From: Anaerolineae bacterium
GTDB taxonomy: Bacteria > Chloroflexota > Anaerolineae > Promineifilales > Promineifilaceae
DNA length: 7,673 nucleotides
Reading direction: 5' to 3'
NCBI GenBank assembly: GCA_028277515.1
Contig: JANQGC010000239.1
Span: 1-7,673 of the forward strand
Part shown: in pieces, positions 1-6,890 of the stretch
Layout: each line of letters begins with the position of its first letter
Numbering within the stretch: position 1 is the first letter of the stretch
Notes under the pieces: model-generated
The model's database searches: none
Told to the model about the DNA's origin: nothing
What the model saw: the letters and a program-made list of their open reading frames with translations, nothing else
Made by a program: the position numbers and the translations under genes

Positions 1-2
1 CG

Positions 3-587
3 GCAACCTTTCGCGGACTATACCACCATAAACTCGGTGACCGTTTTAATGCCGCTTATTGGTACGATTTTGCCGCTCGTGTAGAGCCTAGCCCGAAACA
101 GCAGCAGCAAATATTAGTTTCGCCCTGGATGCAACTTACCGCAACCGGGAACTTTATGTTGCCTGCTTCTTCTGAAAAATGGCGTATTAGGGGAGACACC
201 TTACCTGGAACCACAATCTCTAGAAGAGAGGATAAAGATCTGCTTGATTACTCTTGTTCCGGGATTCGAGATGAGCCCAAAAAAGGGATTCTGGAGTGGA
301 ATGAACCCTTTCAGATTCCTTACCATCACACTATGGTTTTGCGAGCCAAAGTGGAACCCGGTACCATTCTAAATTTTGAAACTGTTATTGATGGGGATTT
401 AATTCGACATATAACACACAGAGGGACTGGCACATGGCAAGATTTTGTCGTCCCTTTAGAAGGTGAGAATGTTCGATTTATGTATTTAATTATTCGTGAA
501 GATCCGAAAGCAACCACTAAAAGTTGCAGTGTAGAGATTGATGCAATCACATTCCAACTAGATCAAACTTTCAACGATGGCATTTAA
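3..587 (+). CDS. C-terminal part of a TPR protein with a beta-sandwich-like tail (5' end outside window)
   Basis: The frame is open from the first bases of the window without a stop, so this is the last 194 residues of a longer protein; the ATG at 129 is probably internal. Residues about 1-28 of the fragment (GLYHHKLGDRFNAAYWYDFA, then ARVEP) have the spacing of one tetratricopeptide unit, with small and aromatic residues at the usual positions and a closing xxxP. The remaining ~160 residues have no membrane segment. They alternate short hydrophobic strands with polar turns and end in a G-T-W-x-D-F-x-V-P-L stretch followed by a strand-rich end, the look of a jelly-roll or carbohydrate-binding-like beta sandwich. 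Some bacterial membrane proteins of glycan loci carry TPR tails, so the missing N-terminus could be such a protein, but this cannot be seen here. It sits 50 bp upstream of a Wzy-like gene on the same strand. The function is not assigned; the TPR call is moderate and the fold of the tail is inference. Confidence 0.75.
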   Translation, partial: ATFRGLYHHKLGDRFNAAYWYDFAARVEPSPKQQQQILVSPWMQLTATGNFMLPASSEKWRIRGDTLPGTTISRREDKDLLDYSCSGIRDEPKKGILEWNEPFQIPYHHTMVLRAKVEPGTILNFETVIDGDLIRHITHRGTGTWQDFVVPLEGENVRFMYLIIREDPKATTKSCSVEIDAITFQLDQTFNDGI

Positions 588-588
588 C

Positions 589-616
589 TTGACCTTGAGG
601 CTGAGTTCCCTATTAA
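589..616 (+). promoter_or_regulatory. Possible sigma-70 type promoter before the Wzy-like gene
   Basis: TTGACC (589-594) matches five of six consensus -35 bases. It is followed after 16 bp by TATTAA (611-616), a weak -10. The -35 begins right after the upstream stop codon, and a start site near 623 would leave a leader of only about 15 nt including the GGAGG ribosome site at 629-633. The region is AT-rich, so chance similarity is possible and the gene may simply be read through from upstream. Confidence 0.3.
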
Positions 617-628
617 ATAATAATCTAT

Positions 629-633
629 GGAGG
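629..633 (+). promoter_or_regulatory. Ribosome binding site of the Wzy-like gene
   Basis: GGAGG lies four bases before the ATG at 638. The spacing is slightly short but the match is strong. The next in-frame ATG falls inside a membrane segment, so this site decides the start. Confidence 0.7.
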
Positions 634-637
634 ACGA

Positions 638-1939
638 ATGCCTCCAATAAATAAGGGGTCGGTCGGCTCCCTCGCCCAAGATCCTGCAAAAGGGAAAAAG
701 CCCCTTCTAATCAACCCCAAGCAAATTGTTTTCTATACCGTTTTCTTTTTTGTGTTTTGCTTTAGTGGTGTGATTATTATGTCGGGCATGATTCCTTACC
801 GAATGGGATTTGTATCGTTCCTGGTTATTCCCCTGATAATCTTATACGGATTTAAAATCACAAGAGTCGTAATAGTTTATGCTCTCCTGACGGGGATTAT
901 TTTTCTATCAGGGATAATAAATGGATCTTCCTTTTTAGAAATTCTGCTTTTTATGCGGATATTGATCTTTTCATTCCTGATTTTTGTCCTTGTAGAAATG
1001 TATGTTAACTCGAAAAACATTGCTAGAATAATGCGTCTCTGTGTGGTTATTGCTTTAATTCAATTGCCTGTTGTAATCATTCAAAAAATGTTGTATACGA
1101 GGCTCCCTGCCCGCCTGATTGCACAAGTTAGTTCAATAGACTTCGGTTTCGGAACGTTTAACTTCAAAGCTGATGCGCAAATGGCTTTTTTTGTAACCCT
1201 TGTCATCGCTTTTCTCTTGTTTGTTGATCGTAAAAATCAAATAGTTCGTCGCAAATGGCTGGTCCTATTGTGGTTAACGTTAACTGTCATAATCATGAAC
1301 GCTGAAATCGTTAAAATTATTGTCTTTACTGTATGGGCTTTTTATTTAATTCGCTTCCTTAATATAAAGACGATTGTTTATGTAACTATCCTGCTGATTG
1401 TAGCATTTGTAGGATTGTATTTTGCAGGAATTTTTGATGATTTAGTTAATAATTTCGCAAGAAGCATCGCTCTCAATTCACCATTTAACGAAGCGAAGCG
1501 GGAAGCATTCCTCGCCGGTGATTATGGTAGAGGTGCTGCGGTTGGCTATTATTTGACCAGCGATGTTCTAGTTTTCGGCGATGGTCCTTCAAAGTATTAT
1601 GATGTATTGAGCTCAACTTATTCTAGAGGAAACATGGGACATGCCTTTACCATTTATTCTGAAATCGGACTTATAGGGTGGATTCTCAGTATGGTGATTT
1701 TTTATCTTTTTGCATTTCAAAAAGGCAGCTGGAGGCGAAATCTAGCCAACGGCCGGATTATGATCCCTTGGTTTTCAATTTTGATCTTTATCTGCTTAAT
1801 CATTCTCAGCTTTACGACGCATGTTATGAATGATATTAGTGTAATGCTGTCATACTTATTAATTGCAAAAGCTGGTGTACTTTGTACGATACAATCTAGT
1901 TCAGGAGAGCAGCTATCTAACCAATCAGCAGCGATATGA
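638..1939 (+). CDS. Polytopic O-antigen polymerase/ligase-like membrane protein (Wzy/WaaL superfamily)
   Basis: A 433-residue membrane protein. A polar N-terminal tail of about 28 residues precedes roughly eleven hydrophobic segments, and one long hydrophilic loop (about 268-340) lies before the last three. The end of that loop carries the family-type signature: GDGP at 314-317, then R330, and GHAFTIYSEIGLIG at 334-347, equivalent to the H-x-x-x-x-x-x-E-x-G-x-x-G block of the Wzy_C/O-antigen ligase superfamily. These enzymes work in the cytoplasmic membrane, using undecaprenyl-linked glycans on the outer face to polymerise repeat units (Wzy) or transfer the chain to an acceptor (WaaL-like); the sequence alone does not separate the two. 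The ATG is supported by GGAGG at 629-633, four bases upstream. Its stop overlaps the start of the GT2 gene (ATGA), implying one transcript. Base composition is low GC: 17 of 60 bases are G or C in 1321-1380, counted by hand. The family call is good; polymerase is slightly favoured because transferase genes follow directly. Confidence 0.8.
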   Translation: MPPINKGSVGSLAQDPAKGKKPLLINPKQIVFYTVFFFVFCFSGVIIMSGMIPYRMGFVSFLVIPLIILYGFKITRVVIVYALLTGIIFLSGIINGSSFLEILLFMRILIFSFLIFVLVEMYVNSKNIARIMRLCVVIALIQLPVVIIQKMLYTRLPARLIAQVSSIDFGFGTFNFKADAQMAFFVTLVIAFLLFVDRKNQIVRRKWLVLLWLTLTVIIMNAEIVKIIVFTVWAFYLIRFLNIKTIVYVTILLIVAFVGLYFAGIFDDLVNNFARSIALNSPFNEAKREAFLAGDYGRGAAVGYYLTSDVLVFGDGPSKYYDVLSSTYSRGNMGHAFTIYSEIGLIGWILSMVIFYLFAFQKGSWRRNLANGRIMIPWFSILIFICLIILSFTTHVMNDISVMLSYLLIAKAGVLCTIQSSSGEQLSNQSAAI

Positions 1940-2835
1940 ATTGCAAGTACATAATTATTACTCCTGTTCGTGATGAAATTGAAGGTATTCAACTGACATT
2001 ACTGTCTGTGATCCTACAAACTGTTCTTCCTGAACGGTGGATTATTATTGACGATGGCTCGACAGACGGGACCCGGGATGTTCTGAATCGTTTTAGTGAA
2101 AAATATCCATGGATTGTTGTTTATGATTACATAGATAAATCCGATCGCGCAGTTGGCAAAAGAATAACAGAAATCATTCATGAAGGCCTTAAATACACAG
2201 AGGATTTAAACTGGGATTTTTGGGTGAAACTTGACGCTGACATTTCATTTAGACCATCATATTTTGAAATACTTCTGAAACATTTTGAAAAGAATCCAAG
2301 ATTAGGTATGTCCTCAGGAAAATCGTATGTTCCGGATGGTCTTGGCAGCTACACACTTGAATGGAGTCCAGATCATTTCGTGTTAGGTATGGCTAGAATG
2401 TATCGTCAAGCCTGTTGGCAGGATATCGGTGCTCTTGCCCCTCGCCGACTCTGGGATGTAATTGATGTATTTACGGCGCAAATGAATCATTGGGAAACCC
2501 GAAGTTTTAATGAACTTTCTGTGATTCACTTGCGGCCGATAGATGCGTTGCAACACAATCAACTTCAAAGAAGATTTGATTCAGGAATTCAATATTACAC
2601 AGTTGGTTATTATCCTTTATACTTTGCCTTGCGTTGTTTACGTGCTGCATTTGATGAAAAGCCGTTTATTTTTTCAGGGATGATGATGGCGTTTGGATTT
2701 TTCTATGGTTGGCTTAGCCGCAAACCTATATATGACGAGGAGCTAAAAAAATTTATTCGATCTGAACAGAAAAAGAAGTTATCAGGAGAGAGTCTGGGCC
2801 AATATTTATCGAGAAGAGGGCGCACGCTATCCTAA
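1936..2835 (+). CDS. Family 2 glycosyltransferase (GT-A fold)
   Basis: A 299-residue cytoplasmic or membrane-associated sugar transferase. The N-terminal nucleotide-sugar domain is clear: ITPVRDE at 8-14, the IDDGSTDGT motif at 38-46 with two consecutive aspartates, and KLDADISF at 98-105 holding the metal-binding D100-x-D102 pair. Further on, WDVID at 173-177 and the run W186-E-T-R-S-F leading to H198-x-R-P resemble the acceptor-side region of GT2 enzymes from polysaccharide loci. A hydrophobic stretch near residues 238-256 may dock the protein to the membrane. The family transfers a sugar from a nucleotide donor to a growing lipid-linked glycan; donor and acceptor cannot be read from the sequence. 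The start overlaps the stop of the Wzy-like gene by four bases and no good Shine-Dalgarno precedes it, so translation is probably coupled. Composition matches the AT-rich genes on both sides. The family is confident, the specificity unknown. Confidence 0.92.
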   Translation: MNCKYIIITPVRDEIEGIQLTLLSVILQTVLPERWIIIDDGSTDGTRDVLNRFSEKYPWIVVYDYIDKSDRAVGKRITEIIHEGLKYTEDLNWDFWVKLDADISFRPSYFEILLKHFEKNPRLGMSSGKSYVPDGLGSYTLEWSPDHFVLGMARMYRQACWQDIGALAPRRLWDVIDVFTAQMNHWETRSFNELSVIHLRPIDALQHNQLQRRFDSGIQYYTVGYYPLYFALRCLRAAFDEKPFIFSGMMMAFGFFYGWLSRKPIYDEELKKFIRSEQKKKLSGESLGQYLSRRGRTLS

Positions 2836-2864
2836 AATAATTTTTGACTTTTGGATTAGTGACT

Positions 2865-3647
2865 ATGCATGAATGTTTATCATTTGATGAGGTTCACCTG
2901 CTCGGTATTCGTTACCATAAGGTGACAACGGAGCAGTTACTAGATTACATCCTACAGATGGCCAAAGGGAACGGCAAGGTCACGGTTGCCAATGTCAATA
3001 TCCGAGCGATGAATTTTGCTTATGATTTGTCATGGTATAGAAAATTCATTAATAGTTCAGAATTAGTGTTTTGTGATGGTTTTGGAGTTGCTGCCGGCAG
3101 CAGAATAATGGGCGCCCATGTTCATGCAGAACATCGAATGACTTGCCCAGATTGGATTGATCGTCTCGCTTATTTATCTGCTCTCCAGAATTCGTCAATT
3201 TTTTTATTAGGTGGGAAGCCTGGAATTGCTTTGGAGGCAGCCAATAAGTTGCGATCAAAGAATCGTGGACTTCGAATAGATGGCTATCATGGCTATTTTG
3301 ATTTCCATAACGCTGAAAACGATCAAGTCATAAACTTGATTAATAAATTTCAACCCGATATTTTATATGTCGGTTTAGGAATGCCCCTACAAGAGCATTG
3401 GATTCTTAACAATCGGGAAAAGTTAAATGCTCATGTATTCTTGCCTCTCGGTGCATGCCTCGACTTTTACACTAACGTAACATCAAGAGGTCCACGCTGG
3501 ATGACTGATTATGGACTGGAATGGCTTTCACGGCTTGTGACCGAGCCGGCGCGTTTATGGAAACGTTATCTGATTGGCAATCCTCTTTTTTTCTGGCGCG
3601 TTCTGAAACAAAGAGCGGGGGTGCTTAAGCGAACCCAAGACGACTGA
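2865..3647 (+). CDS. WecG/TagA/CpsF family glycosyltransferase (GT26)
   Basis: 260 residues from this start, about the usual family size. Family landmarks appear in order: VANVNIRA at 41-48, VFCDGFGV at 68-75 (the canonical A-D-G-x-G core, here with Cys in place of Ala and D71 as the likely catalytic residue), FLLGGKPG in the second Rossmann part, LYVGLGMPLQEHWI, and a C-terminal tail from the RGPRWM block through GLEWLSRL, EPARLWKRYL and GN. In known members (WecG, TagA) the enzyme adds a ManNAc- or ManNAcA-type sugar to an undecaprenyl-PP-linked amino sugar at the inner membrane face, and the basic C-terminal tail helps hold it to the membrane. In-frame TTG (2844) and GTG (2859) codons lie upstream. 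ATG 2865 is preferred because GGA at 2853-2855 sits nine bases before it and the upstream residues add nothing conserved. It starts 29 bp after the GT2 gene, presumably on the same transcript, and is the last gene before the gap. The sugar transferred is not determined. Confidence 0.92.
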   Translation: MHECLSFDEVHLLGIRYHKVTTEQLLDYILQMAKGNGKVTVANVNIRAMNFAYDLSWYRKFINSSELVFCDGFGVAAGSRIMGAHVHAEHRMTCPDWIDRLAYLSALQNSSIFLLGGKPGIALEAANKLRSKNRGLRIDGYHGYFDFHNAENDQVINLINKFQPDILYVGLGMPLQEHWILNNREKLNAHVFLPLGACLDFYTNVTSRGPRWMTDYGLEWLSRLVTEPARLWKRYLIGNPLFFWRVLKQRAGVLKRTQDD

Positions 3648-3695
3648 TCAGGTGGCTTATCTACATTGCTTAAGGGGAGCTCAGTTCTCATCCAC

Positions 3696-3760
3696 TTTAG
3701 CCTCATTTCAATGAGTGGTTTATTCACCCATTTTATTAAGTGAGTGAGGCTAAATGTTTT
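3696..3760 (+). terminator. Nested inverted repeat, candidate terminator of the upstream operon
   Basis: The arms TTTAGCCTCA (3696-3705) and TGAGGCTAAA (3745-3754) are perfect 10-bp complements, and the stem can extend inward to about 13 pairs with two G-U pairs. The loop contains a second stem, AATGAGTG (3710-3717) with CACCCATT (3725-3732), with one A-C mismatch. An alternative small hairpin CTCAT/ATGAG (3702-3706 and 3711-3715) would exclude both. The element starts about 50 bp after the stop of the GT26 gene. Only a short T run (3757-3760) follows, so intrinsic termination is possible but not strong. It could instead be a mobile-repeat relic or an mRNA-stabilising 3' structure. Confidence 0.4.
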
Positions 3761-3768
3761 GGATCATC

Positions 3769-3785
3769 TGAGTAGCGAGTACTCA
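3769..3785. repeat. Small perfect hairpin
   Basis: TGAGTA (3769-3774) and TACTCA (3780-3785) flank the five-base loop GCGAG. The right part overlaps the 8-bp palindrome GAGTACTC (3777-3784). No T run follows on either strand. It could be a protein-binding site or part of the preceding structured end; its role is unknown. Confidence 0.35.
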
Positions 3786-3886
3786 TAAAAATACCTCAAT
3801 TTCCGTATCCTTTTGGGGCAATCAAATAGCAAGATCACATAATTCCAACCAGGAGCGAAAAAGCACATAAGTCACTGCTCTTGGCA

Positions 3887-3914
3887 TTGCACCCAGTTTG
3901 ATTGGGGCTATAAT
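3887..3914 (+). promoter_or_regulatory. Sigma-70 type promoter for the priming transferase gene
   Basis: A perfect -10 box TATAAT (3909-3914) lies 16 bp after TTGCAC (3887-3892), which matches four of six -35 bases. Transcription would begin near 3921, leaving a leader of about 25-45 nt before the candidate starts at 3947 and 3965. The position just after a structured, possibly terminating element fits the start of a separate transcription unit. Confidence 0.55.
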
Positions 3915-3964
3915 TTGGTGTGGTTTAAGAGCAATTCGTTCAGTTGATGAGCCACGGAAAAACG

Positions 3965-5374
3965 ATGATACGGCGATTTAGCGTAAATTATGCAGTATTC
4001 ACGATGGGGTTGGATTTGGTGATTACCCTTTTCACCTTGATCCTTGCCGTATCCATCCGTCCCCTCTTGCCGGATGTCCCTCTTCTCGTTCGCGTGCCCC
4101 AAATCACGTTACCTCTCTGGGTTTATTTTATCATTCCTGTCCTCTGGGTATCCGTATTCCTGGTGGTCTCCGTCTATGACCCGGAACAAACTTACAAAAT
4201 CGTAGATGAACTACAAGCGGTTACGCTTGCTTCGCTGCTCGCTGCATTATTATGTGCCGGTTTGTTTTTTCTGACTTTTCGTGAGTTCTCGCGCTGGTTG
4301 TTTATCTCCTTTGTATTTTTGGACACTGTCTTCTTGCTCGGATGGCGCGTGATCGCCCGCGTCCTTTGGCGAGTCTTGCGCATCCCTCCTGGGAAACGGC
4401 GCGTTCTCATCATCGGGGCGGGGGCGCTTGGACAGCGCGTCGGCCGTATGGTCAAAGATTACAACTGGACCGGTCTTTCGCTCATTGGCTACGTCGATGA
4501 TCGGTTTGAAAGTGGTGAAACCAATGGGCTACCCATTTTAGGCCGACTGGACGATGCCCGCCAAATTGTGGATAGCGAAGAGATCGACGATGTGGTCATT
4601 GCTTTACCGCAAGAAGCGTATGGCAAGGTGAATGACATTGTGCTGGATATGCATGATTTGCCGCTGCTGATGCGCGTGGTGCCCGACTACTACAGCCTTT
4701 CTTTATACCAGGCCACGGTTGAGGATTTCGCCGGAGTTCCCATGATCAACCTGCGCGATCCGGCATTAAATGCCGTGCAGCGTCTGGTGAAAAGGGTTTT
4801 TGATCTCCTGATCGGCGGCATTGTGATTTTACTCATCTCCCCTCTGCTTGGCCTTGTGGCCCTGGCCATTAAGCTGGATTCCAAGGGTCCGGTGGTTTTT
4901 CGCCAGCAGCGTGTGGGGGAGAACGGCCGCCTCTTTGCCATGTACAAATTCCGCTCCATGGTCGTGGGAGCTGAGGAAATGCAAGAGCAGCAGGTAACCT
5001 ACGATGAAGATGGCAACATCCTCTTTAAACGGGAAGATGACCCACGGGTGACCCGCGTCGGCCGCTTCATTCGCCGCACAAGCCTGGATGAACTGCCGCA
5101 GTTGATCAATGTCTTGCAAGGCACAATGAGCCTGGTCGGACCGCGGCCGGAACTGCCGATGATGGTCGGCCGATACGAACTGTGGCAGCATAAGCGCTTC
5201 GCCGTTCCGCAGGGCATGACCGGTTGGTGGCAGATCAACGGCCGTGCCGATAAACCCCTCCATCTACATACGGAAGATGACATTTATTACATTCAGAACT
5301 ACTCCCTCTTGATGGATATTTACATATTGCTTAAAACACCGTGGGTCGTTTTACGAGGCAAGGGTGCATACTAA
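3965..5374 (+). CDS. Polyprenyl-phosphate sugar-1-phosphate transferase (glycan-priming enzyme, WbaP/WcaJ type)
   Basis: 469 residues from this start, the usual length of the long form. The N-terminal half has four hydrophobic segments (about 8-31, 53-70, 86-104, 110-126). A Rossmann-like CoA-binding-type domain with GAGALG at 151-156 follows, and from about 276 the bacterial sugar transferase domain. That domain begins with a membrane-embedded helix ([10 protein letters not shown]) and carries FRQQRVG at 312-318, KFRSM at 328-332, the catalytic D375-E376 in [13 protein letters not shown] at 392-396 and [11 protein letters not shown] at 417-427. Such enzymes transfer a hexose-1-phosphate from a UDP-sugar to undecaprenyl phosphate on the cytoplasmic face, the first step of repeat-unit assembly. 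ATG 3965 is chosen because GGA at 3956-3958 lies six bases upstream; ATG 3947 and TTG 3944 are alternatives. A promoter lies just upstream and the next gene overlaps its end. GC is high (41 of 60 bases in 5041-5100) compared with the genes upstream. The sugar (glucose, galactose or another) is not resolved. Confidence 0.95.
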   Translation: MIRRFSVNYAVFTMGLDLVITLFTLILAVSIRPLLPDVPLLVRVPQITLPLWVYFIIPVLWVSVFLVVSVYDPEQTYKIVDELQAVTLASLLAALLCAGLFFLTFREFSRWLFISFVFLDTVFLLGWRVIARVLWRVLRIPPGKRRVLIIGAGALGQRVGRMVKDYNWTGLSLIGYVDDRFESGETNGLPILGRLDDARQIVDSEEIDDVVIALPQEAYGKVNDIVLDMHDLPLLMRVVPDYYSLSLYQATVEDFAGVPMINLRDPALNAVQRLVKRVFDLLIGGIVILLISPLLGLVALAIKLDSKGPVVFRQQRVGENGRLFAMYKFRSMVVGAEEMQEQQVTYDEDGNILFKREDDPRVTRVGRFIRRTSLDELPQLINVLQGTMSLVGPRPELPMMVGRYELWQHKRFAVPQGMTGWWQINGRADKPLHLHTEDDIYYIQNYSLLMDIYILLKTPWVVLRGKGAY

Positions 5375-6701
5375 GGGCACCAGAGACATTTGGCCCAAAG
5401 CAAAATGGATTGAGGGTTTCTTATTACTGGCAGGGGCGCCATTTCTTCTTTTTCCCGAACAGTACATCATTGGAACAACCGCCGCGCTAATCGTTATTAT
5501 CCTCCTATGGTTGTGGCCAATCCTCTTTCTGCGAACACCGCTGATCCCTCCTACACCTTTTAATCTGGTTTTCCTGCTCTTCATGTTCATGGTGATGGTC
5601 GGGATTTTGGTTACGGCCGATCCGCAGCACACATTGCCCAAAGCGTGCGGCATCATTCTGGGCATAAGCACCTGGCGATTCATTGTCATAACCATTGACC
5701 GGCCGTCCTTATTGACCTGGGCCATTGCCGGCTTTATCCTGTTGGGAGTGGCCATGACCCTGTTTGGATTATTGAACGCGGACTGGCTGCTCAAATCCTC
5801 ATCTCAAGTGCCATTTCTACAAGGGTTAGAGCGCATCAACTTACGCGATGCAATCCCCCTATTTAGCGCAGGAAGCGGCATACATCCCAACCAGATCGCC
5901 GGTTCGATCATGCTCTATTTGCCCCTAATGCTTTCCCTTTTGTTTGGTTTTCAAGTAGTCCACAGAAATAGATGGATTCTCCTGGGAACGATCATCTTAA
6001 TTTTACTGGCAACTTCCACACTAGTTCTCACCCAATCACGAAGCGGATGGCTTGGAATGGCTGGTGGGTTTTTTATGCTGCTGATTCTATGGGCACTGTT
6101 TCTCCCCCCATCACGCATGCGAAAAATGCTATGGGTTGTGACCATCATCATTATTATCCTTGGTAGTATACTATTTGTTCAGCTAGGGGGCACGGCCTTG
6201 ATCGACGTATGGCTCGATCCCCCACAAGAAACCGTGATCGGTTCCCTGGCAACGCTTAACTTCCGCCAGGAAATTTGGCCGTGGGCATTAGCCGCAGTGC
6301 GGGATTTTCCCTTTACCGGAACCGGGCTGGGTGCTTTTAGAGATGTCGCCAGGCGGCTCTATCCCATCCAGGTGGTGGAAACTTTTGATTTCGCCCATGC
6401 GCATAATGTATTTTTACAAATGACACTCGATCTCGGTATCCCAGGATTGGTCAGCTATGTAGCAATGCTTATCATATCCTTTACAATAGGCTGGCAAATT
6501 TCCCGCAAGAGCAGTGCTATACGACCTGTGAGCATTGGTCTGATGGCCGGGTTGATCGCTTTTCATATGTATGGATTGACCGATGCGATAGCTATTGGAG
6601 CCAAACCTTCTCTGTTGTTATGGGTCCTGGTTGCTCTGCTAAGTGCGGCCAACCGGATCAGCGTAGTCCAAAGAAAACCGCGAACAAGACGTGATGTCTG
6701 A
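5364..6701 (+). CDS. O-antigen ligase family membrane protein (Wzy_C)
   Basis: 445 residues with about ten hydrophobic segments and one large hydrophilic loop (roughly 280-350). Superfamily marks are clear: GIHPNQIAGS starting near 172, the SRSGW turn at 225-229, GTGLGAF at 319-325, and AHAHNVFLQMTLDLGIPG with H345, H347 and N348, the conserved H-N block followed by the D/E-x-G-x-x-G helix. Members polymerise undecaprenyl-PP-linked repeats or ligate finished chains to a lipid or protein acceptor outside the cytoplasmic membrane. The start is GTG at 5364, preceded by GAGG (5355-5358) at five bases' spacing. It lies inside the end of the priming transferase gene (11-bp overlap in another frame), so the two are probably co-translated. 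This is the second protein of the superfamily in the window; it keeps the ligase-type HN motif more fully than the one at 638-1939. Family confident; ligase versus polymerase undecided. Confidence 0.92.
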   Translation: MHTKGTRDIWPKAKWIEGFLLLAGAPFLLFPEQYIIGTTAALIVIILLWLWPILFLRTPLIPPTPFNLVFLLFMFMVMVGILVTADPQHTLPKACGIILGISTWRFIVITIDRPSLLTWAIAGFILLGVAMTLFGLLNADWLLKSSSQVPFLQGLERINLRDAIPLFSAGSGIHPNQIAGSIMLYLPLMLSLLFGFQVVHRNRWILLGTIILILLATSTLVLTQSRSGWLGMAGGFFMLLILWALFLPPSRMRKMLWVVTIIIIILGSILFVQLGGTALIDVWLDPPQETVIGSLATLNFRQEIWPWALAAVRDFPFTGTGLGAFRDVARRLYPIQVVETFDFAHAHNVFLQMTLDLGIPGLVSYVAMLIISFTIGWQISRKSSAIRPVSIGLMAGLIAFHMYGLTDAIAIGAKPSLLLWVLVALLSAANRISVVQRKPRTRRDV

Positions 6702-6745
6702 TATAAAACAGTACTCCTATCCGCTTACCCTTAATTTTGAGGTGG

Positions 6746-6767
6746 CTCTGCTTGGCAAAAGCAAGAG
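6746..6767 (+). repeat. Imperfect hairpin after the ligase gene
   Basis: CTCTGCTT (6746-6753) pairs with AAGC-A-AGAG (6759-6767) around a GGCAA loop, with one bulged A. No T run follows, so it is a poor intrinsic terminator. It overlaps the possible -35 box of the next gene. Confidence 0.25.
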
Positions 6768-6781
6768 GGCTGTGCTATCTT
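6752..6781 (+). promoter_or_regulatory. Possible promoter for the SCP2 gene
   Basis: TTGGCA (6752-6757, five of six -35 bases) is followed after 18 bp by TATCTT (6776-6781, four of six -10 bases). A start near 6788 would give a leader of about 109 nt containing the nested inverted repeat at 6796-6866. The -10 is weak, so this is tentative. Confidence 0.28.
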
Positions 6782-6795
6782 AGGCTTTAGAGAGG

Positions 6796-6866
6796 AATCC
6801 GATTTTTGGCAGGAAACTACGAGAAAAAGAACTTTTCATTTCTTGATGAAAATCAAATATCGGATT
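6796..6866 (+). promoter_or_regulatory. Structured leader (nested inverted repeat) upstream of the SCP2 gene
   Basis: AATCCGAT (6796-6803) and ATCGGATT (6859-6866) are perfect complements. After one T-T mismatch the pairing continues with TTTG (6805-6808) and CAAA (6854-6857), giving 12 pairs in 13. Inside it, TTTTCAT (6833-6839) and ATGAAAA (6846-6852) form a perfect 7-bp hairpin with a six-base loop, one base from the outer right arm. No T tract follows, so it is not an ordinary terminator. The right arm ends 18 bases before AGGAGG at 6885. It may be a regulatory RNA leader or paired operator sites; I do not recognise a known riboswitch. Confidence 0.38.
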
Positions 6867-6884
6867 TCAAAACATTATACACGC

Positions 6885-6890
6885 AGGAGG
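6885..6890 (+). promoter_or_regulatory. Strong ribosome binding site of the SCP2 gene
   Basis: AGGAGG, six bases before the ATG at 6897, is the best Shine-Dalgarno match in the window and fixes this start. It suggests high expression relative to the glycan genes, several of which have weak or no such site. Confidence 0.8.

Larger units (their letters stand above)
3648..3943. other. Gene-free gap between the two glycan gene groups
   Basis: About 296 bases with no plausible coding frame on either strand. It holds a long nested inverted repeat (3696-3754), a small perfect hairpin (3769-3785), and a promoter near its right end (3887-3914). Composition changes across it from AT-rich to GC-rich coding sequence. 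No insertion-sequence ends, tRNA or JUMPstart/ops-like element was seen. Confidence 0.6.

Noticed and set aside
2844..2864. TTG or GTG start for the GT26 gene
   Set aside because: No ribosome site precedes TTG 2844, the GGA motif is too close to GTG 2859, and the seven extra residues show no conserved feature; ATG 2865 is better placed.
3648..3943. Possible JUMPstart/ops antitermination element before the second gene group
   Set aside because: No GGCGGTAG-like ops core was found in the gap.
4829..5263. Antisense open frame of 144 codons within the sugar transferase domain
   Set aside because: It lies opposite strongly conserved catalytic motifs of a confident gene in the GC-rich part, where reverse frames stay open by chance, and its translation resembles no protein family.
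5351..5794. Antisense open frame of 147 codons opposite the start of the ligase gene
   Set aside because: The translation is basic and low in structure, as expected from reading hydrophobic codons backwards; no ribosome site or family resemblance was seen.
6746..6767. Hairpin as intrinsic terminator of the ligase operon
   Set aside because: The stem has a bulge and is not followed by a T run, so it is kept only as a weak hairpin.
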